Assembly: GCF_022549695.1 (NCBI RefSeq)
Contig: NZ_JAKZGS010000005.1
Span: forward strand, 62,001-126,000
Origin: Belliella calami
GTDB taxonomy: Bacteria > Bacteroidota > Bacteroidia > Cytophagales > Cyclobacteriaceae
Direction of reading: 5' to 3'
DNA length: 64,000 nucleotides
In this document: positions 34,179 to 41,858 of the stretch, one piece after another
Position numbering within the stretch: the stretch's first letter is position 1
Layout: each line of letters opens with the position of its first letter
Made by a program: the position numbers and the translations under genes
The notes under the pieces: generated by a model
The model's input: the letters and a program-made list of their open reading frames with translations, nothing else
Database searches by the model: none
Told to the model about the DNA's origin: nothing

Positions 34179-35897
34179 TTACTGTAACCTATCAATTACT
34201 AATTCAACTCTTCTATTCTGTGCTCTACCTTCTTCGGTATTTGTATCTGCTATAGGTTTGGAACCTCCCCAGCCTGTTATTCTGATTCTTTCAAAATCTA
34301 TCCCTTTCAGGGTCAAATAACCTCGGATTTTTGAAGCTCTGTTCATAGACAACTCCTTATTAAGCTGGGGATCTCCCACATTGTCTGTATGGCCTTCGAG
34401 TCTCACGCGTAGAGTTGAATTTATTTTCATAAACTCTACCAAGTCATCCAAAAGTTGGATAGATCTGGCATCGGCAAAATCTGATGTTCCTCTATTGAAT
34501 TGAATATTGCTCAAAACGATACTTGCCCCTGCTTTTACAGGCATCAGCAAAATTGATTCTGAATTGTATTTCGACCATTCTTCAGAACCAAAATCTTTTG
34601 GTATATAGCCATTCGAAGAAACCACAAATCTATCTAGTGAATTATTTTCTATTTCATTTTGAAGAATCGAGAAATCACCTGCATTTTTTTTGATTCCTTG
34701 CTTGTTGGTGTATGTGATTATGAAAGGAATAGCTTCTGAGGTGTTTGCATCCAAAACTTTATAATTTGTAGAATTACTCTCCTCAGCACTTACCATTGCC
34801 GAATCGATTACTTCTTCGATTACTTCCACTGGAGCTTCTTTGACTTTCTCGGTAGAAATTGCGACACTTTTTTCCTCAATGTTTTCTACTGTTTTCTCTT
34901 CTACAGTTTCACTTTTCTCCTCAATGATTTCTGCTTTTTCCTCTTCTATAGTTTCTACTATTTCAGTTTGGGGTTCTGCATTCTTTTGGGAAATCGCTAA
35001 AGTTTCTTCCACAGATTTCTCTTCATCTTGGTGAATTACCATCATGAGATCCCCAAAACCTTCGGAATTTTGCGTTGAAGTATAAAAGGCTATATTTCCC
35101 AATTCTTCAAAAACTACATAACTCAACTCTGCACCTGATGAATTCACTTTTTCCATCTGGCTTGGTTTAGACCAATTCTCCCAAGTATCATCCAATCTTT
35201 GGGAAGAATATATGTTTCTTCCAGAATTGGATGTATTTGAATTGGTGGAAAAATATAAAGTCTTCAAGTCTTTTGAAAGTGAAGGTGTCAATTCTTGCGA
35301 AAAAGTATTTATGTCTGTTCCCAAATTTTGTGGAGATGACCAACTCCCTTCTCGAATTTGTCTGGAAACATAAATATCTTCATTTCCGTACGAGCCAAAA
35401 GAGTTCATTGACATGATGATTACCGAATGATCCTGGCTGAGTCTACCGCTAAAATGGGAACCTTGATTTCTGAAGTTGCCCATTTCCAAAGGTCTGACAT
35501 AATTCCACTCAGACCCAAACCTTGAATATTGGTGGATTCCTTGACTTTTTCCATTACCACTTCCGCTATGGTAAACGTAGGCAGTGAGAGCATCTGGGAA
35601 GCCAACAATTACGTCATTTCCTGCTGTGGACAAACTTTTGACATGAACCGGGGTTCCCCACTCTCCATTTGGTGTCTTTTTGGTCATCCAGATATCTCCA
35701 AAGTCAGTTTCTCCTCCCAAGTTTTCAGGATGGTAACCGACTGAATAAAAAATCTCCTCTGTTGGAGAGATCACGGGATGTTGCTCGTCATAAGGAGAGT
35801 TTAAGTTTTTCAAAGTAGAAATACTTTGAGAATGAGCAATTGTCGTTAATGAAAAAGCAAGCAGGAGAAACCCGCTTGCCTTTTTTATATTATTCAT
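34179..35897 (-). CDS. OmpA family protein with PD40-like beta-propeller repeats
   Basis: A 572-residue envelope protein. Signal peptide at the N-terminus (MNNIKKASGFLLLAFSLTTI), four or five PD40/WD40-like blades (ISPTEEIFYSVGYHPENLGG, LSQDHSVIIMSMN, LSKDLKTLYFSTN), a Glu/Val-rich linker (about 310-375 of repeated EE/EK segments), a linker domain, and a C-terminal OmpA domain (about 460-572) with GHTDNVGDPQLNKELSMNRA and RITGWGGSKPIADTNTEEGR for peptidoglycan binding. I prefer the ATG at 35897 because it gives a better signal peptide; one at 35915 is also possible. Part of a three-gene operon. Confidence 0.93.
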   Translation of the reverse strand: MNNIKKASGFLLLAFSLTTIAHSQSISTLKNLNSPYDEQHPVISPTEEIFYSVGYHPENLGGETDFGDIWMTKKTPNGEWGTPVHVKSLSTAGNDVIVGFPDALTAYVYHSGSGNGKSQGIHQYSRFGSEWNYVRPLEMGNFRNQGSHFSGRLSQDHSVIIMSMNSFGSYGNEDIYVSRQIREGSWSSPQNLGTDINTFSQELTPSLSKDLKTLYFSTNSNTSNSGRNIYSSQRLDDTWENWSKPSQMEKVNSSGAELSYVVFEELGNIAFYTSTQNSEGFGDLMMVIHQDEEKSVEETLAISQKNAEPQTEIVETIEEEKAEIIEEKSETVEEKTVENIEEKSVAISTEKVKEAPVEVIEEVIDSAMVSAEESNSTNYKVLDANTSEAIPFIITYTNKQGIKKNAGDFSILQNEIENNSLDRFVVSSNGYIPKDFGSEEWSKYNSESILLMPVKAGASIVLSNIQFNRGTSDFADARSIQLLDDLVEFMKINSTLRVRLEGHTDNVGDPQLNKELSMNRASKIRGYLTLKGIDFERIRITGWGGSKPIADTNTEEGRAQNRRVELVIDRLQ

Positions 35898-35931
35898 AAA
35901 ATCAAAATTCATCATAATTGATTCTTATCAA

Positions 35932-36903
35932 TTATTGATCCAAAACTATCGCAAACACCAAAGGGGCGACGATAGTGGCATCAGATTCTATGATATACTT
36001 TGGTGTATCAATCCCAAGTTTTCCCCAAGTAATCTTCTCATTTGGCACAGCACCGGAGTATGAGCCATAAGAAGTTGTAGAATCTGAAATTTGGCAGAAG
36101 TAACCCCAAAGTGGAATACTGTCTCTTTGAAGATCCTGATGAAGCATCGGCACGACACAAATCGGGAAGTCTCCAGCGATCCCACCTCCAATTTGGAAGA
36201 AACCTACAGTGCTGTCTTCCTTGGCGTTATTCGTGTACCAATCTGCCAAGAACATCATGTATTGAATACCTCCTTTGACAGTATGTACATCTTTGATATC
36301 ACCTGAAATCACATGACCAGCATACATATTACCCAGTGTAGAATCTTCCCATCCTGGAACAATTATAGGGAGGTTTTTCTTAGCAGCTTCTAGCAACCAA
36401 CTATTTTTAGGGTCTATCTGGAAAGATTTATCTAATTTTCCTGAGAGAAGAATTTTATAGAAAAACTCATGAGGAAAAAACGCTTCTCCTGCTTGATCAG
36501 CTTTGACCCATTCTTCCAAAATGACATCTTCTATCCTTCTCATAGCTTCCATCTCAGGAATACATGTGTCAGTCACTCTATTCATGTGTCTGGCAAGCAA
36601 GTCATTTTCCTGCTCTGGAGACAGGTCTCTATAGTTTGGAATTCTCTCGTAATAATCATGAGCTACAAGGTTGAAAACATCCTCTTCCAAGTTGGCACCA
36701 GTACAAGTGATAATTTGGACTTTGTCTTGGCGGATCATTTCGGCAAGAGAAATTCCCAATTCAGCTGTTGACATTGCACCAGCCAAAGTGATCATCATTT
36801 TTCCATTGTTATCAAGGTGAGTTTTGTAACCTTCTGCGGCATCGATTAATGCAGCCGCATTGAAATGTCTGTAATTATGTTTTAAAAATTCAGTTATTTT
36901 CAT
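35932..36903 (-). CDS. Deoxyhypusine synthase-like protein
   Basis: A 323-residue protein of the deoxyhypusine synthase fold, NAD-dependent transferase of a butylamine group from spermidine. Seen: MITLAGAMSTAELGISLAEM, ITCTGANLEEDVFNLVAHDY, IVPGWEDSTLGNMYAGHVIS, IGGGIAGDFPICVVPMLHQD and WGKLGIDTPKYIIESDATIV, where Lys295 lies at the place of the catalytic Lys. Bacteria have no eIF5A, so the acceptor must be another amine; bacterial homologs have been linked to polyamine (homospermidine or spermidine analog) metabolism. An agmatinase/arginase-family gene lies 9 kb away. The start has a good ATG, and OmpA follows 34 bp downstream. Confidence 0.9.
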   Translation of the reverse strand: MKITEFLKHNYRHFNAAALIDAAEGYKTHLDNNGKMMITLAGAMSTAELGISLAEMIRQDKVQIITCTGANLEEDVFNLVAHDYYERIPNYRDLSPEQENDLLARHMNRVTDTCIPEMEAMRRIEDVILEEWVKADQAGEAFFPHEFFYKILLSGKLDKSFQIDPKNSWLLEAAKKNLPIIVPGWEDSTLGNMYAGHVISGDIKDVHTVKGGIQYMMFLADWYTNNAKEDSTVGFFQIGGGIAGDFPICVVPMLHQDLQRDSIPLWGYFCQISDSTTSYGSYSGAVPNEKITWGKLGIDTPKYIIESDATIVAPLVFAIVLDQ

Positions 36904-37051
36904 AAGTAAATGATTTGTTTTTCTTATTGAATGAAGGTTCTCGCGTTCCAGACTAACTACTTATTAAAATAATTAGCAGACCGAATGCTGAAATTCATCA
37001 AATTTGAATGTATTTTTTTTGAGACCCTAAAATTATCAATTAAAACGACAC

Positions 37052-37082
37052 AAAAAAAGCCCAGTGGACTGGGCTCTTTTTA
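37052..37082 (-). terminator. Terminator of OmpH-like gene
   Basis: aaaaaagcccag / ctgggctctttt stem with 4-nt loop, 22 bp after the stop of the OmpH-like gene, T-run on the minus strand. Confidence 0.9.
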
Positions 37083-37103
37083 TAATATGTATAATTTGAC
37101 TAA

Positions 37104-37718
37104 TTATTTTGCTGGAGTCTCCGGTTGGTTTTTACTAGCAATGAATTTTTCATTCAATCCTTTTGTAACCTTATCCGTAATATCCAATGATTTTTTTGAA
37201 TACCAAACTGCTCCACCTCTTGTATAGGAAAGGATCATTTCAAGATCATTTGCTTCAGCATATTCAGTAAGATATTCTTGGATCTCATCGATTACATCAC
37301 TATATAGTTTTGATTCGTCAGTCTGAAGCTCTTGCATCAAGTTATCTCTGTAAGTCACAAGATTTCTTTCTTTTTTCATCAGATCTTCTTGCTTTGCACG
37401 GGCTTGATTTGGGGTCATTGAACCTGCAGTTTGCTCAAAGTTTGCTACTTCTTGCTCAAAACCTCTAGCTCTACTTCCCAATTCAGTTTCGAATTTTTTA
37501 CCCTTTTCAGTGATTTGACCTGATTGCTCTTTGAAGAAATCATAATTTGCTATTACACTATCTGTGAGGATATATGCGATCTTGAGATCGGAAATACTTA
37601 CTTCAGAGTTTTCTTCTGTGCTTGGGTTTGATTCTGGGGCGGTACCTGAATTATTGCAGGAGGAGAATACAATTGTTGCAAATCCTAGAACACCCAATAC
37701 TTTCGATAATTTTTTCAC
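37104..37718 (-). CDS. OmpH/Skp-like periplasmic chaperone, lipoprotein
   Basis: A 204-residue OmpH family protein (Skp-type holdase for outer-membrane proteins). It begins with a lipoprotein signal (KKLSKVLGVLGFATIVFSSC) and then an OmpH domain: a strand KIAYILTDSVIANYDFFKE, two long coiled-coil helices (EQEVANFEQ to DNLMQELQTDE) and a C-terminal AEANDLEMILSYTRGGAVWY. I chose a GTG start at 37718. The ATG at 37760 is upstream of the lipoprotein signal, and a -7/-33 promoter (37748-37777) overlaps it, so that start is unlikely. Family identification is firm. Confidence 0.87.
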   Translation of the reverse strand: MKKLSKVLGVLGFATIVFSSCNNSGTAPESNPSTEENSEVSISDLKIAYILTDSVIANYDFFKEQSGQITEKGKKFETELGSRARGFEQEVANFEQTAGSMTPNQARAKQEDLMKKERNLVTYRDNLMQELQTDESKLYSDVIDEIQEYLTEYAEANDLEMILSYTRGGAVWYSKKSLDITDKVTKGLNEKFIASKNQPETPAK

Positions 37719-37747
37719 GTTTGTTTGCTTATTATTTGTACTTGGCG

Positions 37748-37777
37748 CAAATATAAACAAAGTATTGTTTGTTCAAA
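37748..37777 (-). promoter_or_regulatory. Bacteroidota-type promoter for OmpH-like gene
   Basis: Minus strand: TTTG at 37777-37774 (-33 box), 18 nt, then TATATTTG at 37755-37748, an exact TAnnTTTG -7 box. Transcription would start about 37740, giving a leader of about 20 nt before the GTG at 37718. Confidence 0.65.
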
Positions 37778-37913
37778 TTAATATGGAATTCCTAATTGTT
37801 AATTTGAGTTAAATCTAAGATAATTTTACTACTCAAATTACATTAACTTATTGATAGATAAGATGGAGGTGGTTATTTTACTTTATTTGATTTTTTTAGC
37901 AATATTTTTCATT

Positions 37914-38816
37914 TTAGAAAAATATTTCTTGTGCCAATCTGTATGTATTGGCATGAGCTTCGATAATATTGCTTATTTTGGGTGAATAACCACCACCCAT
38001 ACAACACATTACTGGTATACTATTTTTTTTGGCCATTTCAAGAACTATCCGATCTCGTTCTTTGCAGCCAAGTATTGACAAACCCAATCTTCCCAACTTA
38101 TCGGATTCCAGTACATCTACTCCACATTGATAGATAATATAATCGGGCTGAACAGTCTCCAAAAGTGGGTAGATGTTACTTTTAAGGATTTTTAAATATC
38201 CAGAGTCATCAATTTTGTCCGGCAACCCTATATCTAGATCAGATTTCTCCTTATGCATTGGGTAATTAGAAGCACCATGCATACTAAATGTGAAAACCTC
38301 CTCTGTACTTTCGAAAATCTGAGCGGTTCCATTTCCTTGGTGAACATCCAAATCAACTACTAAAATTTTTCTTGCTAAATTATTACCAAGTAAATAATTA
38401 GCAGTGATGGCAATATCATTCAAGAGGCAAAAACCTTCGCCTCTATCGGTAAATGCATGATGTGTACCTCCAGCAATGTTCATAGCCACCCCAAATTCCA
38501 AAGCAAACAAAGCTGCTTGAACAGAACCATCCATGATGTGGATCTCTCGGTTTACCAATTCTCCACTCAACGGAAAACCTGTTTTCCTGATTTCTGATTT
38601 TGTAAGGGAGAGGTGTTTTAGCTTAGAGAAATAGCTAGTATCATGAGTGTTCAGTATCCATTTTTCATCCAGAATGCCCGGTTCGAAAAAGTTATCGGTA
38701 TTTACTGTTCCTTCATACAGTAATTGCTCTGGAAGCAATTCATATTTTTCCATAGGAAACCTATGGCCTTGTGGAAGCGGGTGTGCATAGATGGACGAGT
38801 GGGCAATCTTTAACAT
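37914..38816 (-). CDS. Histone deacetylase superfamily protein
   Basis: A 300-residue class II-like deacetylase fold protein, probably deacetylating acetylated polyamines or small molecules, or lysine residues. GGTHHAFTDRGEGFCLLNDI has the paired catalytic His, VVDLDVHQGNGTAQIFE the Zn-binding D/H pair, and IIYQCGVDVLESDKLGRLGL the third ligand region. The start codon lies 10 bp after a terminator hairpin of the upstream gene; the first residues MLKIAHSSIYAHPLPQGHRF are the family norm, so the start is secure. Confidence 0.92.
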   Translation of the reverse strand: MLKIAHSSIYAHPLPQGHRFPMEKYELLPEQLLYEGTVNTDNFFEPGILDEKWILNTHDTSYFSKLKHLSLTKSEIRKTGFPLSGELVNREIHIMDGSVQAALFALEFGVAMNIAGGTHHAFTDRGEGFCLLNDIAITANYLLGNNLARKILVVDLDVHQGNGTAQIFESTEEVFTFSMHGASNYPMHKEKSDLDIGLPDKIDDSGYLKILKSNIYPLLETVQPDYIIYQCGVDVLESDKLGRLGLSILGCKERDRIVLEMAKKNSIPVMCCMGGGYSPKISNIIEAHANTYRLAQEIFF

Positions 38817-38820
38817 AATA

Positions 38821-38846
38821 AAAAACGCTTGTTAGATAACAAGCGA
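38821..38846 (-). terminator. Terminator of upstream hypothetical gene
   Basis: Minus strand: cgcttgtta-tc-taacaagcg (9-bp stem) followed by TTTTTT and then ATTATG, the start of the HDAC-like gene. It should end transcription of the 193-aa gene. The HDAC gene has no room for its own promoter between the hairpin and its start. Confidence 0.8.
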
Positions 38847-38876
38847 ATTAAAATATTGTTGGAAAGAAAATATAAA

Positions 38877-39458
38877 TCAATCTTCTTCTTCATAATCTTC
38901 TTCGGCAGACTGAAATGAATAATGTGTATCATCAAGCTTGATACTATCATCATTGAATTCCTTAATGAATTTTTCAATCACACTTTCATCAATAAACTCG
39001 ACATTCAGAGCAGCATCCACCCCGATTCCATAATCATGGTGTGTATCAATATCAATAAATTCCTGCACTTTAACAGTTTCCTCTTCCTCTATATCCATAA
39101 TGATTTCAGTTATAAACCATCCGATCTCTTCTTCTTCACTAGAAAGTGGTTTCAAATTTCCATTTTCATCCTCCTCATATTTGATACCCTTAAAATTCGG
39201 GAATTTTTTGGCTGCTTCGTGTTCTGCAAGCTCGTACACTTCGGAAGAATGATGGAGCCTCAATGTATAAAGTGCTGCATCATATATGACTTCTTTGCCT
39301 TCAAATACTCCAATGAAAAGAAAATTTACAAAATCCTCTGTATTTTCTTCTTCACCTTCTATCACTTTAAAGGACTTATTTGAAGACACAAGCTCTTTTT
39401 TGAGTGCATTTACTATTTCTGGATCAAATCCTTCGTTTGGATAATTCATGTTTTTCAA
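38877..39458 (-). CDS. Acidic conserved hypothetical protein (193 aa)
   Basis: A 193-residue very acidic protein (Asp/Glu runs such as EEEIGWFITEIIMDIEEEE and a C-terminal EEDYEEED). The middle contains VNFLFIGVFEGKEVIYDAAL and TLRLHHSSEVYELAEHEAAK. No signal peptide, no transmembrane segment. I do not recognise the family. The gene ends with its own terminator, so it is transcribed alone. ATG at residue 4 would be an alternative start. Confidence 0.62.
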   Translation of the reverse strand: MKNMNYPNEGFDPEIVNALKKELVSSNKSFKVIEGEEENTEDFVNFLFIGVFEGKEVIYDAALYTLRLHHSSEVYELAEHEAAKKFPNFKGIKYEEDENGNLKPLSSEEEEIGWFITEIIMDIEEEETVKVQEFIDIDTHHDYGIGVDAALNVEFIDESVIEKFIKEFNDDSIKLDDTHYSFQSAEEDYEEED

Positions 39459-39576
39459 AATTCTTGATTTATTTTGACAACTTACAATGTTAAAAGGTAA
39501 TTTGAAAACGTTTTAGCGATATCACATTCAATATAATTTTAAGTATTTAAAATACAATCAAATAATTTAAAAAAAA

Positions 39577-40014
39577 ATGTTTTACCCGATAAATGACCCT
39601 GATTTTGTAAAAAGTTTAATCAAACAAAATGAATCTGATGAACTGGACTTTAAATTGAACATTTCGGACAGTCTGAAATTCGCTAAAACACTTGTGGCTT
39701 TTGCAAACACCAAAGGAGGAATTGTAGCCATCGGAATAAATGACCAAAAAGTCATCAAAGGGATCGACCCTGATGAAGAGCTATATATGGTTGAAAAAGC
39801 AGCTATTGAATTTTGCGTACCCAAAGTGAATTTCGAAAGTTATATTTATGAGATTGATTATTTGGAAGATGAAAAACTAGAAGAAAGTCTTTACATCCTT
39901 ATAATCAAAGTCGAAAAATCTTCAGACACCCACTATTTGACATCAAAAAGCGAAAAAAAAACAAAATACACCAGGCGGGGCGACAGCAACTTTCCTGATG
40001 TATCTTTTGAATAA
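39577..40014 (+). CDS. AlbA_2 (Schlafen-like) domain protein
   Basis: A 145-residue protein consisting of one AlbA_2 domain: ESDELDFKLN, FAKTLVAFANTKGGIVAIGI and GIDPDEELYMVEKAAIEF. It lacks the winged-helix domains of larger putative ATP-dependent transcriptional regulators. Likely cytosolic nucleic-acid binding; role unknown. The gene runs towards the holin-like gene, with only 1 bp between the two stop codons. Confidence 0.85.
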   Translation: MFYPINDPDFVKSLIKQNESDELDFKLNISDSLKFAKTLVAFANTKGGIVAIGINDQKVIKGIDPDEELYMVEKAAIEFCVPKVNFESYIYEIDYLEDEKLEESLYILIIKVEKSSDTHYLTSKSEKKTKYTRRGDSNFPDVSFE

Positions 40015-40015
40015 A

Positions 40016-40384
40016 TTAAGCTTGTTTTGCTCCCAAGGACACTCCTAGTAGCGAATTGATCAAACCGAGAATCAAACCAAACAAAACAGCCCACCAAAAT
40101 CCGTCGACAGTAAATCCATTGATAATTTTTGCTGCAATCAAAATCAATAATGCATTGATTACGATCAAAAACAACCCTAAAGTGACAATCGTAATTGGGA
40201 TAGTAAGAATGACAAGTATAGGTTTTACAGTTATATTCAATAGTGCAATCAATGCTGCGATGACTATCCCTGTGAGAAAATCATCCACACTTACACCTGG
40301 AAGTAAATAGCTGGTGATCAACACCGATAGCCCTCCCAACAATATTTGCACTAGTATCCCCCAAGTTTCAGAAGCTTTACTCAT
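40016..40384 (-). CDS. Phage holin family protein (PF04020-like)
   Basis: A 122-residue inner-membrane protein with four hydrophobic segments (about 11-30, 35-60, 62-85, 95-116). The segment GIVIAALIALLNITVKPILV and the final GLILGLINSLLG fit the phage_holin_4_2 family, which in Bacteroidota is a chromosomal gene not tied to prophages. Function unknown. Confidence 0.85.
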   Translation of the reverse strand: MSKASETWGILVQILLGGLSVLITSYLLPGVSVDDFLTGIVIAALIALLNITVKPILVILTIPITIVTLGLFLIVINALLILIAAKIINGFTVDGFWWAVLFGLILGLINSLLGVSLGAKQA

Positions 40385-40532
40385 ATTTAGATAGATTTTT
40401 AAATTTAAATTAACGCCATACTAATATAGTATAAATTTGAATTTTGGTAATAATTGAAGAAAAATAACATTCTAAATATAATTGTGAAAATTAGGTTTTA
40501 TCTTTACGCATTAATCAAAATAACCATAAAAA

Positions 40533-41282
40533 GTGATTTTAATAATTTTCTTCTTATTACACTGGTATTTCTCTTTGTTTTGCCAAAGTTTCTTTCTTCA
40601 TCGGTATGCTGCCCATCAGATGTTTTTCATGTCTAAATACTGGGAAAAATTCTTCTACATATTTACATGGATGACCCAAGGGAGCAGTTACCTATCACCA
40701 AGAGCCTATGCGATTCTTCACAGAATGCACCACGCTTACAGTGATACACCCAAAGACCCACATAGTCCTCACCATACAGAGAACTTATTCACGATGATGT
40801 GGAAAACAAAAAACATTTACAACGACTACTTCAGTTTCAAATTAAAGCCTGAGGAAAGATTTTCCAAAGATGTTCCAGACTGGAACAAGTTTGATCTTTT
40901 TGCAGATTCCATGATTGCCAGAGTTGGTTGGGCTTTGGTTTATATCTTGATTTATGTCCTTTCAATTTCTGTATTCGAACTTGCAGGTACTCACTGGTGG
41001 ATGTACTTCTTGCTTCCAATACATTTGATGATGGGGCCAGTTCATGGTGCCATTGTGAATTGGAGCGGTCACAAATACGGATACGCCAATTTTGACAACA
41101 ACGATAAATCCAAGAACAGCTTATTATTGGATGTATTAATGTTGGGTGAATTATTCCAAAACAACCACCACAAATTACCGAATAGACCAAACTTTGCTGT
41201 GAAATGGTATGAATTTGATCCTACCTACCCTATTGTAAAGCTTTTGCATGCTAGTGGAATTATCAAACTCAGAACTACATAA
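40533..41282 (+). CDS. Acyl-CoA/fatty acid desaturase
   Basis: A 249-residue membrane diiron desaturase introducing a double bond, probably delta-9, into a fatty acyl chain. The three His boxes are visible: HRYAAH (23-28), HRMHH (63-67) and QNNHHK (about 209-214), plus VNWSGHKYG. Hydrophobic segments flank them. The N-terminus begins directly in a membrane segment, so the true start could be a little upstream at a non-ATG codon, but no better ATG is seen. A terminator follows. Confidence 0.92.
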   Translation: MILIIFFLLHWYFSLFCQSFFLHRYAAHQMFFMSKYWEKFFYIFTWMTQGSSYLSPRAYAILHRMHHAYSDTPKDPHSPHHTENLFTMMWKTKNIYNDYFSFKLKPEERFSKDVPDWNKFDLFADSMIARVGWALVYILIYVLSISVFELAGTHWWMYFLLPIHLMMGPVHGAIVNWSGHKYGYANFDNNDKSKNSLLLDVLMLGELFQNNHHKLPNRPNFAVKWYEFDPTYPIVKLLHASGIIKLRTT

Positions 41283-41305
41283 TTGTAATCCAAATACTTA
41301 AAACT

Positions 41306-41335
41306 GAAAGAGTCGATTAAATCGGCTCTTTTTTT
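41306..41335 (+). terminator. Terminator of desaturase gene
   Basis: aaagagtcgat / atcggctctttttt hairpin with a T-run, about 25 bp after the stop. Confidence 0.85.
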
Positions 41336-41488
41336 ATTTCAAATTGAAAATAACTAAGATTATATTTTTTCACCTAATTATTTATTACTAAATTTATAGA
41401 TACCAATAGAAAAGATTCGTTCTTTAATATTTGCTTTTTCGAAACTAAGTGAATAATTTGAAGCGTAATTTAAACTTAAACACATATT

Positions 41489-41851
41489 ATGAGAAATCTA
41501 ACAAGAGCAGAAGAGCAGGTGATGCAAATTCTGTGGGAAGCAGAAAAAGGATTCGTGAAGGATCTTTTAGAAAGAATGACTGAGCCAAAGCCAGCGTACA
41601 ACACAGTATCTACCATCATCCGGATACTTGAAAGAAAAGGTTTCGTACAGCACAAAGCTTATGGAAAGTCCCATGAATATTATCCAATCGTCACCAAAGA
41701 CGAGTACAGGAGCCATTCGATCAAGAATTTACTTTCAGGTTATTTTGGAGGATCTTTCACGAAAATGGCATCATTCTTTGCCAAAGACGAAAATCTTGAC
41801 ATCAAAGAACTAGAAAAAATCATGAATGAGGTCAAAGAAGATGTAAAATAA
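41489..41851 (+). CDS. BlaI/MecI/CopY family transcriptional repressor
   Basis: A 120-residue winged-helix protein: LTRAEEQVMQILWEAEKGFV, PKPAYNTVSTIIRILERKGF (recognition helix) and VQHKAYGKSHEYYPIVTKDE. It should repress itself and the M56 gene 7 bp downstream until cleaved by the partner peptidase. Upstream (41430-41460) TTTG and a TAATTTG box could be a -33/-7 promoter, with imperfect -7 spacing. Confidence 0.95.
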   Translation: MRNLTRAEEQVMQILWEAEKGFVKDLLERMTEPKPAYNTVSTIIRILERKGFVQHKAYGKSHEYYPIVTKDEYRSHSIKNLLSGYFGGSFTKMASFFAKDENLDIKELEKIMNEVKEDVK

Positions 41852-41858
41852 CCTTCAT

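Noticed and set aside
37719..37760. ATG start of the OmpH-like gene at 37760
   Set aside because: The promoter box covers this codon and the lipoprotein signal starts at the GTG at 37718.
40016..40384. Prophage remnant suggested by the holin-family protein
   Set aside because: This PF04020-like protein is a common chromosomal gene in Bacteroidota and no other phage gene is nearby.
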